Source of the DNA: CAYPPG01 sp964412555
GTDB taxonomy: Bacteria > Hinthialibacterota > Hinthialibacteria > Hinthialibacterales > Hinthialibacteraceae
Direction of reading: 5' to 3'
DNA: 30,314 bases
Assembly (NCBI GenBank): GCA_964412555.1
Contig: CAYPPG010000080.1
Span: forward strand, 1-30,314
In this document: in pieces, positions 1 through 9,301 of the stretch
Numbering within the stretch: position 1 is the first letter of the stretch
How the letters are laid out: the number at the start of each line of letters is the position of its first letter
Notes under the pieces: generated by a model
The model's input: the letters and a program-made list of their open reading frames with translations, nothing else
What the model was told of the DNA's origin: nothing
Databases searched by the model: none
Made by a program: the position numbers and the translations under genes

Positions 1-885
1 AGAAAGTAGCCCGAAACATGGGAGAGAAGGCGTATCTGGTTTTGGACGCGTTTTTACACAAGTAATATTTCCGTCTTTTGTGGACTTCAAGAAACCTTTG
101 ATAGGTTCCTGCAATCGTATTTGCCGCCATTCTCCACCAATTTCCTGAAAGATGAATCTTCCGCCGGTAACCGCCAACAATCCATGGCGTTTGGACTCCA
201 CCATCTTTTGGCAGCGGAGCTCCGCATTCGGCAAACGATCCAACATCCAAGGATTGATCCAGCGGCCCTTATCCCACAGCCGGATTCCCCATTGAGTTAA
301 TGCGAAACAGCGTTTTTGTGAATTCAAAAACCAATCGGTTATCTTTGTATCAAGAGCCTCTAGGGAAAGTGTTTTTTCGTGCCATTTTCCTTCTTGATAG
401 AGAAACAAACCCGTGGGACTATGAATCGAGAGATTTCCATCCGCATCTTTGAAGAAATGGTATTGATTTATCGATCGTAAAGTTTCATGATGCATGGGAA
501 TCAATCGTTCGTCCACATAGCGGAATACACCGTTTTGACATCCTACAAGGAATTCCCCCTCTTTTGAAATCCATATGGTTTGAATTTCTCCTTTTTGCTG
601 GAGGTTTTGCCAATCCAATGTTTTTTGAAAGGTATAGCCATCATACCGGAAAATGGCATGGGGGACAGCAATCCAGGCGTTGCCTTCCGGACAAAACGAA
701 ATGTCGACAATTGGAATTCCTAAAAAATATTCTTCTTGCCACAGATCATGAAACCGCCAAGACTGATCCATGACTTCATCCGGTTCGTTCGTCTGAGATT
801 TCCCGCCGTTTGCTGGGGTGAAAACGACACAAAAGCAATAAAAGAGAATGAAAACAGTTGTAGTACGTTGAGACTTTTTGCTCAT
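1..885 (-). CDS. Secreted beta-propeller-like protein, partial (C-terminus beyond window)
   Basis: An open frame of 295 codons runs on the minus strand from an ATG at 885 off the left edge with no stop. The N-terminus is a clear Sec signal: basic MSKKSQR, a hydrophobic stretch (VFILFYCFCVVF), then TPANGG. The mature part shows repeating short strands such as AWIAVPHAIFRYDGYTF, TIWISKEGEFLVGCQNGVFRY and GLFLYQEGKWHEKTLSL, spaced about 40-50 residues. This is the look of the beta-propeller blades of periplasmic sensor or ligand-binding domains of the two-component-regulator-propeller type. The family is inferred from this pattern only. An in-frame ATG at 921 would add 12 residues; neither start has a good SD. 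It is divergent from the 1130 gene across 244 nt. The missing C-terminus would decide between a free secreted propeller and a membrane sensor kinase. Confidence 0.7.
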   Translation of the reverse strand, partial: MSKKSQRTTTVFILFYCFCVVFTPANGGKSQTNEPDEVMDQSWRFHDLWQEEYFLGIPIVDISFCPEGNAWIAVPHAIFRYDGYTFQKTLDWQNLQQKGEIQTIWISKEGEFLVGCQNGVFRYVDERLIPMHHETLRSINQYHFFKDADGNLSIHSPTGLFLYQEGKWHEKTLSLEALDTKITDWFLNSQKRCFALTQWGIRLWDKGRWINPWMLDRLPNAELRCQKMVESKRHGLLAVTGGRFIFQEIGGEWRQIRLQEPIKGFLKSTKDGNITCVKTRPKPDTPSLPCFGLLS

Positions 886-1129
886 TATTCGATCCAATTT
901 CCAGGTTCTTGGGCGATCCATTGTTGTTCATCTCTGGAATGATCCTTCTCTATTTTGCCATATACCAAACTCTGAATAAAGGCTAGTAATTTCAAAAATA
1001 TCTGGCACAATAAAGATACCCAAGCAACCAAAATGGTTCGGATTGCTTGGAACATTTGGACTATCGCAAGAATGTTTGATTCTGTTAGAGGAGATATTCC
1101 TCATACGTTAATGATCTAAAAGTGTAATT
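886..1129. other. Divergent intergenic region with two hairpins
   Basis: No gene is seen here. Two inverted repeats stand out. CCAAGCAA (1020-1027) pairs with TTGCTTGG (1043-1050), with an inner AACC/GGTT alternative. GAGGA (1088-1092) pairs with TCCTC (1098-1102), close to the start of the 1130 gene. Neither has a T-tract, so they look more like operators or leader hairpins than terminators. Confidence 0.3.
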
Positions 1130-3841
1130 ATGTGTCAGGGATTTCGATTCACATTCCACCTTCTGTTCGCTATTTTTTTGATTTATGCAGTCTTCTCGGC
1201 CCCTTCTTCGGCGCAATACGCGCATTGGGATTTGGAGGGAACATTACTCTCGTTGACAGGACAACCGCCCTTGGTTCCGGAAGCCTTTCCCCCAGCCTCA
1301 AGCCCGGAAATACGCTTTGTAAGCGACTGCATCCATGGCGTGACATGCACTGCTCTTGAATTTTCCCGAGGAACCGGTTTTCTGGTCGCCCACGGATTTC
1401 AAATGATTAATGATATAAAGGAAATCAATCAATATACACTCATTTTCGATATCAAGTTTCTGCCGGATGAAACGAATTCTTGGCCTGCAGAGTTTATTTG
1501 TCTTATGAACTCGACTATCACAAATATTCGTCATTTTCCCGGTTCCGTTGCTGATGGAGAATGGTTCATCAGCGCTCAAGAAGGATTGGGTGTTGAAGGT
1601 ATCTACAAAGGGAAAGTATTGCGAACCAATCAATGGTACCGATTGGCACTTGTGATTCATCAACCCGAAGGCTTGGCTCGTTACTATGTGGACGGAGAAT
1701 TGGTTAACAGCATCGGAAATTTTAAAGAAATATCCCGTTATAGTCTTTTTTCGACATTTCGTCTTTTGGCCGACAATGACGAAGAAAACAGTGCTGGGCG
1801 AATTTCCTGTCTTCAGATTCGGCAAGAATCTCTATCGCCTCAAGAAATTGCTTCTTTAGGAAAAGTATCTTCTGAGGGAATCCCTTTGCCGGCCCGGCCT
1901 TCTATCTTGGACGTCACGATTCATCCGGAGCATTTATTACAAGCGGAAAAAGAATATACATTAAACTGGTCCTCAAAGTCCTCCCAAGGATTTGTTCATA
2001 TCGATTTGTACAAGAAAGGACAATTGATCAAGCGGCTTCATAGTGTTCATATGAAAAAGCACCGTTTTCATTGGCGTATCCCTCCCACAATCGATGACAG
2101 TGACGGCTACCGCATTCATATCTCCTGGTTAAACAATCCCAATGTATCTGCGTTATCCAAATCGTTCACGATCCGAAATCCTCGGACTCCGCTCAATCCC
2201 TCATTTGGAAAACAATTAATTCGGAATCCCTATTTTGAGGAAGGATTTACCCATTGGAAAATTTCGAAAGGCACTCCAATTCTGATTCAACAAAAAATCG
2301 TCAATGATCAGGTTTTGAAACCCAAGTACAGTTCTACCTACGTTACTTCAAATTCCCTGGGTGACTGCTCATTGCAACAAACCATTGATTTGCTTTCATA
2401 TGGTTTTCAACAACAACAATTAGACGAACCAGTCAGAGTACATTTTTTTATGGATGGGCAGTTGCATGAACCGAATTATCATGAAATCATTTTTAATTTT
2501 CGTTTAAACCGGCAATATGCCACGCTGGAATTTCTTGATTTGATGGACAGGAAAATCACTTCTGTGTTCATAGAACGATTATACGAACCGAAAAACAATT
2601 ATTTCTTTTATCTACCAGCAGGAACTCGGAAAATACGGATTACGGTAGATGCCCATCACATTATCAATCCGATAAACGATTTTCTTTTGGAGGGAATGTC
2701 TTTGTCTCTCCATCCGGATTTCCCGCCCCCTGAACCGAAATTTGTACTTGAGCCGTGGCTTCAACAGTATCGTAACAATTCTCTGACTGTTATGTGGGAA
2801 ACAAACACTATCGGCTATCCTTCTTTTGTGGAATGGGGCCGTTCCAGTGTAGATGAAAGAATAACGAAAACATCAACAATTCACTTAAATCATTCCTACG
2901 GATCCACTAAATATATACATAAAGCTATATTGAATCCGCTGGAACCTGGAACCCGCTATGTATACCGTGTCCGTTTCAGAGATCAATATACAAAAACTTA
3001 TTCTTTCAAAACGGCTTTCCAAAAAAACTCTCCCTTTGAGATTGCATGGTTATCCGATACAGACCGGTATTTGCCCACTTTAAAAAAAATCTTACCCAAT
3101 ATAAAAAAACATAATCCCCATCTCCTCATTTCTGCGGGACGGATTGGCAGAGGTGGTGGAAAATGGGGTAAATATTGGTTTATTCCTCTCAAGGACGTTT
3201 CGTTAGCGCAAACAATCCCTCTTATTCATTCCGGAAGTAACGGTGATTCAGCAACCTTTCATAGTAGAATGTATACGGATTTTCCAGGCAAATATGAGTG
3301 GAATGCCTTTACCTACGGAAACAGCCGTTTTGTTTTCCTGGACAGTTATTATAAGGACCAGGAAAAAAAACAAGTGTATCCAGCCGATATTCTCTGCAAA
3401 CAAGATCCTTGGTTGATAAATGAGCTGCAATCGCCGGAATGGCGCAATGCAGACTTTCGGATCATCATTTGTTATCATCCCCCTTATTCGAATTATAAGC
3501 GTGATGAAGATTATTTTGATGGCAACGCCCGCGTAAGAAAGGAATGGGTTCCCCTGTTCGAAAAATACGGTGCAGACCTAGTGATCAGCGGATATGTGTC
3601 CGCCTATCAAAGAGGGACAAAAAACGGAGTGACCTACCTCACTATCGGTGGAGCGGGTCTCACCCTGCGTCCCGAACATAAAGTAAAAGAATGGGGATTT
3701 TGGGATAAAATTGTTGTCCAACATCATTTCGGTATCATGCAAGGAGATAGCGAGAGACTGGTCATGGAGATATACAATGACAAGAACGAGAGGATCGACC
3801 GGTTTGAACTGAATAAGAACGAACAAATAACCTCTCAATAG
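1130..3841 (+). CDS. Secreted LamG / Ig-like / purple-acid-phosphatase-like protein with degenerate active site
   Basis: A 903-residue exported protein. The signal peptide (about 1-28) ends at SSAQ. It is followed by a concanavalin-A/LamG-like domain (about 30-245), an Ig-like segment (about 260-350), a jelly-roll or CBM-like segment opening with NPYFEEGFTHWKIS (about 360-535), a fibronectin-III-like domain typical of purple acid phosphatases (about 545-630) and a metallophosphoesterase-like domain (about 635-880). The phosphoesterase signature is eroded. The first Asp survives in LSDTD (D643/D645) and the His of CYHPPYS survives (H783). The usual GD motif is SAGR (R671), the usual GNH(D/E) reads GSNGD (702-706), and the usual GHxH reads GYVS (821-824). 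Loss of these metal ligands suggests a binding protein or pseudoenzyme. The start is fixed by the signal peptide; no clear SD is visible. It converges with the 7150-3878 gene on a shared hairpin. Confidence 0.8.
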   Translation: MCQGFRFTFHLLFAIFLIYAVFSAPSSAQYAHWDLEGTLLSLTGQPPLVPEAFPPASSPEIRFVSDCIHGVTCTALEFSRGTGFLVAHGFQMINDIKEINQYTLIFDIKFLPDETNSWPAEFICLMNSTITNIRHFPGSVADGEWFISAQEGLGVEGIYKGKVLRTNQWYRLALVIHQPEGLARYYVDGELVNSIGNFKEISRYSLFSTFRLLADNDEENSAGRISCLQIRQESLSPQEIASLGKVSSEGIPLPARPSILDVTIHPEHLLQAEKEYTLNWSSKSSQGFVHIDLYKKGQLIKRLHSVHMKKHRFHWRIPPTIDDSDGYRIHISWLNNPNVSALSKSFTIRNPRTPLNPSFGKQLIRNPYFEEGFTHWKISKGTPILIQQKIVNDQVLKPKYSSTYVTSNSLGDCSLQQTIDLLSYGFQQQQLDEPVRVHFFMDGQLHEPNYHEIIFNFRLNRQYATLEFLDLMDRKITSVFIERLYEPKNNYFFYLPAGTRKIRITVDAHHIINPINDFLLEGMSLSLHPDFPPPEPKFVLEPWLQQYRNNSLTVMWETNTIGYPSFVEWGRSSVDERITKTSTIHLNHSYGSTKYIHKAILNPLEPGTRYVYRVRFRDQYTKTYSFKTAFQKNSPFEIAWLSDTDRYLPTLKKILPNIKKHNPHLLISAGRIGRGGGKWGKYWFIPLKDVSLAQTIPLIHSGSNGDSATFHSRMYTDFPGKYEWNAFTYGNSRFVFLDSYYKDQEKKQVYPADILCKQDPWLINELQSPEWRNADFRIIICYHPPYSNYKRDEDYFDGNARVRKEWVPLFEKYGADLVISGYVSAYQRGTKNGVTYLTIGGAGLTLRPEHKVKEWGFWDKIVVQHHFGIMQGDSERLVMEIYNDKNERIDRFELNKNEQITSQ

Positions 3842-3856
3842 TATTGTTGCTTATTC

Positions 3857-3890
3857 ACAATAAAGAAACGTCGGTCTTTATTGTTTTCTT
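3857..3890 (+). terminator. Hairpin between convergent genes
   Basis: ACAATAAAGA (3857-3866) and TCTTTATTGT (3875-3884) form a perfect 10-bp stem with an 8-nt loop, followed by TTTCTT. It lies 16 nt after the stop of the 1130-3841 gene and overlaps the last codons of the opposing gene, so it may end transcripts from both sides. The stem is AT-rich, so strength is uncertain. Confidence 0.55.
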
Positions 3891-6800
3891 GCATAACACA
3901 AAACCTTGCCATCCTGCGATGCAATATACAAACCTCCTTCCGCACCGGCCATCCCATCGAACACCGGCAAAGATTCAAGTCGAATTTCCGATAATTTGTT
4001 TCCATCACTCGCCTGAACAGCCCACAGGATCGCACCCTTCTTGCCTTGCAGAGCCGCCGCTTGTTCGTTCAGCATTTCATTCGTTTTTTTCTCATCGAGT
4101 TGAAGCAAGACCTTTTCTTCATCCACCAAATCCGGCGGACCGGCGATAAACACGGTGTCGTTCGCTTTCACGATGGCTCGCACCAGCAACGGCACTTCGC
4201 GTTCCCAAAGATAATCGACGGCTTGATTCTGCTCCGCATTTCCTTTGCGGTCAGAGGTTTTCACGAGTTTCGGCGTTTTTTTAGCAGCATAGAATTGATA
4301 TTCGAGCGGTGTCGTCCAGCGATAGTATTTTGGTTTCCGCCCAAATCCATAGACATTTTCAGCATCGAAAGCCAGTACACGTCCCGCCGGAGCCGTTTGT
4401 CCTGCGCGGTAATACCCACACCAGCCGCTGATAAATGTGCTGCCATACAACCAATATGTCCGATGCCACCAGGTGTCATCTAAGAATCCAGTCGGGCAAA
4501 ACAGATGTGCATGTTCACTATTTTGCACTGCTGGCGGCGCGCCTCGATCAGCATCTTCGCTCATCGGATAGGCTTTTAATGGTAACCGCGTTCCGTCCAT
4601 CTCATACGGCTGGGAACGCATATATATCAAACGGCCATCGCTCGAAAGAACATCGGGCAAGGCGGCCGGCATATTCAACCAGCTGATGTAATCCTGCAAT
4701 GTCTTACCGGTTTGCGAATCTTCTTCATCGAGCACGGTTTCCGAAAGCAGCCGGCCTGTTTTCGGATCAAGCCGGCACATCCGCAATCCTTCATCCAAAA
4801 ACATCGAGCGTCCCGCAACACAATAGAGAACACCATCCTGTACAAGCACGCTGCCATGAACCGGCCAAACCGATTCGATCTGTTCGTAAGACAATAAGCG
4901 CCGGTCCATCGGAGCCGCTCTGAAACGCCACGCCAACACACCGTCCACCGCTCGCAGGCAATACACCCAACCATCAGCGGCTCCAAACAAAACCCGTCCC
5001 TGATCAATCGTCGGGGGAGAATCCACACGGCCCCCGGCAGTATAACTCCAAGCCGTTTCTCCCGATTCGGCATCGAGAGCATACACCGTATGTTCATTGA
5101 TCGAGGCGACAAACAGTTTTCCTTCGGCAACCACCACGCTCGTCAGTTTTCCACCAATTTCCGTCTCCCAGGATTTCTGCAAATTCGTTGAAATTTCAGA
5201 AGACGTAAAACCACTTCGGGCCGCATCCCCGCGATAGGTCGGCCATGCATCGTTCAAATCGGATTGCGTTTCACGAATAGTACCATATGCAGGACCTTTT
5301 TCGAAACGCTCATCCACCGATATCTTATCCGGGATTTGCATCGAGGAACGCGAAGGGGCCAAAGCGTTGAATCCGCACAGTTTTGCATCCAGATAACAGG
5401 CGCACGGATGTGGCGGAGCATAGACCAGCCCGTTCGCAGGCATAATCCCATAGAGACAAGCGCCGCGCACCCAATGATGGATATCCCAATTCTTCGCCTG
5501 CGGATCGATGAACTCTATTCCTGTGCGCGAGGTCATCAAGTACTTCTCTGTCGCCTTGGAGCGATAACAGCGATGATGAAACCAATACGTTTCCACATCC
5601 GGAATAAATTCCCGTTTTACCTCCCCTGTATGCAAATCCCTTCCACGAAACATCCCCAAAACTCGGCCGGATGTCGTTTCACCCGTCCAAACAAGATCAT
5701 TGATCACAAAAGTATCTTCGGGCGACCGGTAGCCTGAGGGAGGATGGTATGCTTTCCATAACACTTTCCCATCAGCCGTAGACAAAGCCGTCATCGTATC
5801 GATTCCTTCTGTGTACCATTCACCTCTTTGCTGGCCCGCACGTTCACCACCGGCGAAGAGTACGACATCGTCATGGACGATCAACGTCGGAGCGAAAAAG
5901 GAGAGGATTTCTCCACTCCGCGCAATCGGTTCGGAATGCCATCGCTCAATACCCGCTGATCGACTCAAACACATTACTTTCTCTCCATCATGGAAATACA
6001 CATTTTCATGATCCGCTGCAAGAGTCATCGGCAAAATATGACTGTCGAATGTCCACAGTGTCTTACCGGTATCCGCATCCAGGGCTTTGAGAAGCCGTGG
6101 TTTCTCATCCCAATATTTCTGATTGTACATCCGGCGTATTTCTTGAATCTTTTGATAGTTCTTCTCCTCCGGAGCCGGATTCACCAGCAAGTACAGCACC
6201 CCGTCTACGAATAGGATTTCTTCCGCACCGTCTGTTCCTTTATACTTTTGTAGAATCTCTCCGCTTCCGGCATCCAGTTGGCTGACCGGGGCATCGATGC
6301 CCAGGGTGACATACACCTTGTCTCCATCCGCCACTAATCGGCGTGGTAGTTGGGCGGGTCCACTCTTGAGCGGCCACAATTGAGTTTGCCACCTTTCAAT
6401 GGGTTGTTTCCACAGGATTTTGCCGTTGAAGGCATCACGGGCGATCAATTTCCAATCGGACGGTAACTCGATAGAGGCGGTTGGTCCTTCATCCATAATA
6501 TAAAAAATGCGCCCCTTTTCAGACACCAAAGCACTGAGGCTGGACATATGATCGTGATGCCGCGACCACCGCGGGCTTCCCACCCACTGCAAGTGTTTGG
6601 GTGGATCAACCACCGTATCCTTCGATACCGGGTTTCCCGTAGGATTATGAAGATAATGCGTCCAATCATCGATTTCATCCGGACGCGGTTTGACCATCTT
6701 GATCCATTTTTTGTCCTGCTTGATCAAGGCAATCCCTTCGGGCCTCAAAACACGAAGGATTTCTTCGCGAGGTACAGCGTACGAATTTTCCACAACAAGC

Positions 6801-7150
6801 AAATTAACTACATTATCTATATATGGAAGTTGCTCCCCTTTTAAACAATCAGCGGTTACTTTGCCGTATAGATTTTGGGAACGGATGGACTTTCGAGCAT
6901 CCTCGACTTTTGCCGAATCACGATCCAATCCCTGCACGATAAAACGATCATCGATCCGCAGCGCCGCCGTGAATTGCCCTCCACCGCATCCGAGATGAAC
7001 GATCAATCCACCTTCAATCCCATGTTCTCGAAGGAGGGTTTCCGCCTTCTCCATTCCGGAAGATTCAACGGTGAACAAGAATCCACCATTTACGAACAAA
7101 ACGAGAAAAGCCATCAAGATCGAACGAGACAAATTTGCAATCCTAATCAT
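3878..7150 (-). CDS. Exported methyltransferase-like domain fused to two PQQ-type beta-propellers
   Basis: A 1090-residue protein with a hydrophobic export signal (about 8-27). Next comes a class I SAM-methyltransferase-like domain (about 35-150) with motif I VHLGCGGGQ (51-59), an acidic strand-2 end (GLDRD, 74-78) and VLRPEG late in the fold. After DDWTHYLHN come PQQ/BamB-like WD-type repeats (DAFNGKILW, DADTGKTLW, ADGKVLW). A second propeller opens with WPTYRGD at residue 636 and contains ALDAESGETAW and CLRAVDGVLAW. Related PQQ-propeller proteins are common in Planctomycetota and neighbouring phyla; their substrates are mostly unknown. The start has an excellent SD, GGAGAGG at 7156-7162. 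An exported SAM-dependent domain is odd because SAM is cytoplasmic, so this domain may be catalytically dead or serve as a scaffold. Confidence is good on domains and low on function. Confidence 0.85.
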   Translation of the reverse strand: MIRIANLSRSILMAFLVLFVNGGFLFTVESSGMEKAETLLREHGIEGGLIVHLGCGGGQFTAALRIDDRFIVQGLDRDSAKVEDARKSIRSQNLYGKVTADCLKGEQLPYIDNVVNLLVVENSYAVPREEILRVLRPEGIALIKQDKKWIKMVKPRPDEIDDWTHYLHNPTGNPVSKDTVVDPPKHLQWVGSPRWSRHHDHMSSLSALVSEKGRIFYIMDEGPTASIELPSDWKLIARDAFNGKILWKQPIERWQTQLWPLKSGPAQLPRRLVADGDKVYVTLGIDAPVSQLDAGSGEILQKYKGTDGAEEILFVDGVLYLLVNPAPEEKNYQKIQEIRRMYNQKYWDEKPRLLKALDADTGKTLWTFDSHILPMTLAADHENVYFHDGEKVMCLSRSAGIERWHSEPIARSGEILSFFAPTLIVHDDVVLFAGGERAGQQRGEWYTEGIDTMTALSTADGKVLWKAYHPPSGYRSPEDTFVINDLVWTGETTSGRVLGMFRGRDLHTGEVKREFIPDVETYWFHHRCYRSKATEKYLMTSRTGIEFIDPQAKNWDIHHWVRGACLYGIMPANGLVYAPPHPCACYLDAKLCGFNALAPSRSSMQIPDKISVDERFEKGPAYGTIRETQSDLNDAWPTYRGDAARSGFTSSEISTNLQKSWETEIGGKLTSVVVAEGKLFVASINEHTVYALDAESGETAWSYTAGGRVDSPPTIDQGRVLFGAADGWVYCLRAVDGVLAWRFRAAPMDRRLLSYEQIESVWPVHGSVLVQDGVLYCVAGRSMFLDEGLRMCRLDPKTGRLLSETVLDEEDSQTGKTLQDYISWLNMPAALPDVLSSDGRLIYMRSQPYEMDGTRLPLKAYPMSEDADRGAPPAVQNSEHAHLFCPTGFLDDTWWHRTYWLYGSTFISGWCGYYRAGQTAPAGRVLAFDAENVYGFGRKPKYYRWTTPLEYQFYAAKKTPKLVKTSDRKGNAEQNQAVDYLWEREVPLLVRAIVKANDTVFIAGPPDLVDEEKVLLQLDEKKTNEMLNEQAAALQGKKGAILWAVQASDGNKLSEIRLESLPVFDGMAGAEGGLYIASQDGKVLCYARKQ

Positions 7151-7327
7151 GATTACCTCTCCATAAATAAATTAGCTTGAACTGTCGATCAATGTATAAT
7201 TCCATTGCTCTATCGTCCTCTCAATGTACCATAAAAACGGCAAAATTCTAAGATGTTTTCAAAATATTTCACCATTGTATTTATCTAGTTGTATAAAAAG
7301 GAAACACAAGAATGTGAAAAAGTTCCA

Positions 7328-8407
7328 TTAAGGGGTGAGGGAGGATTTAAAGTGAGTATCCGACAAGTGACGTAAAAGAGAGGCCGCCTGTTCGGGAGTA
7401 ATATCCCGTTGAGGTTCCCCCGACATTTCATATCCGACTTGGAATTTCTTAATTGTCGCCGAGCGTAAAAGCGGTGGGAAGAAATGCTGATGGAATACAA
7501 ATCCCGGATATTTTTCACCTGTTGTCGGTTTCTGATGAATTCCCATCGAATAGGGAAAGGATACTTCGAAAAGATTGTCGTAACGGATTAAGAGCCGCTT
7601 GATGATATCCGCCCACGCATTTCTCTCCGAATCCCTTAATTCCGGAATCGATTGAACCGGCCTGTGCGGAAGAATCATCGTTTCGTACGGCCAAATCGCC
7701 CAATGCGGGACTAAAGCCGTGAAATACTCATTATCGAGTACAATCCGCTCGCCTTCTTTTCGTTCCCATTCCAGATAATCCATCAACATTGGAGAGCGAT
7801 GAATGTCAACATATTTATCCTGTGAAACCGTTTCCTTCGCTGTAATATGCGGGATGGAGCGATTGGCCCACAATTGCCCATGAGGATGAGGATTACTGCA
7901 TCCCATGATTTCCCCCCGGTTTTCGAAAATCGTCACACACCCAATATTTTTGCGCCGTGACAATTCCTCATACTGCTCACACCATACATCGATCACAGGA
8001 CGAATCGCAGAGAGTTCCATCTCCGCCAATGTCAAACTGTGATCCGGCGAAAAACATATAACCCGGCAGATTCCTGTTTCCGGATTGCGCCTTATCAATC
8101 CATTACAGGCCTCGATTGCACCCTCGCTCGGAGTATCACTCAACAGTGCGGCAAAATCATTTTCGAATACAAAGGTACTTTCATAATCCGGATTCTGAAT
8201 TCCTCCCGCCCGCGTATTGCCGGGACAAAGATAGCACTGCGGATCATAGACCGGCAGATTCACAGGAGCCATTTTTTCAATGCTCCCCGACCACGGGCGT
8301 TTGGCCCGATGCGGGGAAACCAAAATCCATTCTTCCAACAACGGATTCCAACGTCGATGCGGATGATCTTCAGATTGAAATGGATTCACAAATTTTCTGT
8401 CCTTCAA
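7328..8407 (-). CDS. galT: Galactose-1-phosphate uridylyltransferase
   Basis: A 359-residue HIT-superfamily nucleotidyltransferase of the Leloir pathway, which moves UMP from UDP-glucose to galactose-1-phosphate in the cytoplasm. The active-site motif NPHPHGQ (172-178) is intact, with H176 as the expected nucleophile. Zinc ligands are present: C58 and C61 in CYLC, H123 in PDHS and H174. The N-terminal HRRWNPLLEEWILVSPHR block is family-typical and must be kept. The only start that keeps it and respects the upstream stop is TTG at 8407; GTG at 8389 is possible. No strong SD is visible. No galK or galE lies beside it. Length is normal for the family. Confidence 0.93.
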   Translation of the reverse strand: MKDRKFVNPFQSEDHPHRRWNPLLEEWILVSPHRAKRPWSGSIEKMAPVNLPVYDPQCYLCPGNTRAGGIQNPDYESTFVFENDFAALLSDTPSEGAIEACNGLIRRNPETGICRVICFSPDHSLTLAEMELSAIRPVIDVWCEQYEELSRRKNIGCVTIFENRGEIMGCSNPHPHGQLWANRSIPHITAKETVSQDKYVDIHRSPMLMDYLEWERKEGERIVLDNEYFTALVPHWAIWPYETMILPHRPVQSIPELRDSERNAWADIIKRLLIRYDNLFEVSFPYSMGIHQKPTTGEKYPGFVFHQHFFPPLLRSATIKKFQVGYEMSGEPQRDITPEQAASLLRHLSDTHFKSSLTP

Positions 8408-8692
8408 TAAAAAATACTTTCAGCCGGTCCGGGTCCCCTATCACATCACATGCATCAGAAGAAAATATCCACTCGAAACAACCCAAATCCGTCCACGATA
8501 CTGCTCCTCAAAAAATATCTGGACTTCCTCAAGTCGTCCCGAGCAATATTTTCTTGCTCAACCAGACAGTAGTCTAGCGCATAAACCGTTTTAGGTTCAA
8601 CCTGAACCGGCTGATCGTATTCCTAATTCTCTTCTATTCTTGATATCTTGATTAAGAAATCCTTGCTTGTTTTTATAAGTAACTATATCAAA

Positions 8693-8721
8693 TTGACATA
8701 GAATCATCACATAAATTTAAC
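8693..8721 (+). promoter_or_regulatory. Candidate sigma-70 promoter for the DMT-family gene
   Basis: A perfect -35 TTGACA (8693-8698) is followed after 17 nt by TTTAAC (8716-8721), 4 of 6 to consensus. It would give a leader of roughly 118 nt containing the 7-bp hairpin at 8746-8767. Confidence 0.4.
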
Positions 8722-8745
8722 AAAGCAAAAATGATGCCACTACAA

Positions 8746-8767
8746 AGTATCCCCTAAAGCGGATACT
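8746..8767 (+). promoter_or_regulatory. Leader hairpin upstream of DMT-family gene
   Basis: AGTATCC and GGATACT pair perfectly over 7 bp around an 8-nt loop, in the probable 5' UTR. ATGC-AAGA-GCAT follows at once (8770-8781). There is no T-tract, so this is not an ordinary terminator. The ligand or protein bound, if any, is unknown. Confidence 0.3.
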
Positions 8768-8845
8768 CTCATGCAAGAGCATTTCCATTGGATTGTATCT
8801 ATTGGAGTTTTAATAATTAAAAATTATGTCAATTGGAGAATCATC

Positions 8846-9289
8846 ATGAAGTTATGGTTGATCTGCGGAATGTCGGCATCTTTATGCTGGGGAAGCTATG
8901 TCATTGTGAACAAAATTGTTACCAGTCCGAAACACTTTGGCATGTCCAGCTCAACCAGTGCATTGTTCATGGGAGTGGGAGCATTGATCACTTTTGCTCT
9001 TTATTTTGTCTTCGCTGAAGGATCAGTGAAAAACTATTCGGCCGGTTCCTGCATGATAGCTCTACTTCCCGGCGTAATTTGGTCTCTTGGAATGATCGCA
9101 GTGCTTTTCGCCGTCAGCAAGGATGCGCCGGTCTCCAAACTTGCTCTTGTCTACAATACAAACACTTTTGTAGCCGTATTCCTTGGGGCGGTCGTTCTGA
9201 GCGAAATTCCCCGAGGTTCCGAATTGATTCGGGTCATTATCGGGGCAATTCTCGTTACTGCCGGGGTCATTATTGCCGGTTGGAAATAA
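8846..9289 (+). CDS. Small DMT/EamA-type membrane protein (5 predicted TM segments)
   Basis: 147 residues, nearly all hydrophobic. Five membrane segments can be read: WLICGMSASLCWGSYVIV, SALFMGVGALITFALYFVF, CMIALLPGVIWSLGMIAVLF, TNTFVAVFLGAVVLSEI and VIIGAILVTAGVIIAGWK. The ending, with VLSEIPRGSELI then GAILVTAGV, is typical of the second half of a DMT/EamA transporter repeat. Most EamA exporters carry two such units (about 300 aa); this one has a single unit and would have to dimerise. The substrate is unknown. A longer frame starts at 8771, but SD GGAGA at 8835-8839 places the start at 8846. It converges with the GH20 gene with only 12 nt between stops. Confidence 0.75.
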   Translation: MKLWLICGMSASLCWGSYVIVNKIVTSPKHFGMSSSTSALFMGVGALITFALYFVFAEGSVKNYSAGSCMIALLPGVIWSLGMIAVLFAVSKDAPVSKLALVYNTNTFVAVFLGAVVLSEIPRGSELIRVIIGAILVTAGVIIAGWK

Positions 9290-9301
9290 TTGCATTCTTC
9301 C

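Larger units (their letters stand above)
8408..8845. other. 438-nt divergent intergenic region, no gene
   Basis: No convincing gene is present. It holds three hairpins: GAGCAA/TTGCTC (8541-8559), GGTTCA/TGAACC (8594-8608) and AGTATCC/GGATACT (8746-8767). It also holds a candidate promoter for the membrane-protein gene. A minus-strand frame over about 8423-8560 reads protein-like but has no usable start and ends before galT. Confidence 0.5.

Noticed and set aside
1298..1825. 175-codon minus-strand frame inside the 1130-3841 gene
   Set aside because: No family features and it lies wholly opposite a well-supported exported protein; an antisense shadow.
8423..8570. Minus-strand protein-like frame upstream of galT (contains VQIFFEEQYRGRIWVVSSGY)
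   Set aside because: No usable start codon, a stop before galT in its frame, and no SD. It could be a gene remnant, but this cannot be supported.
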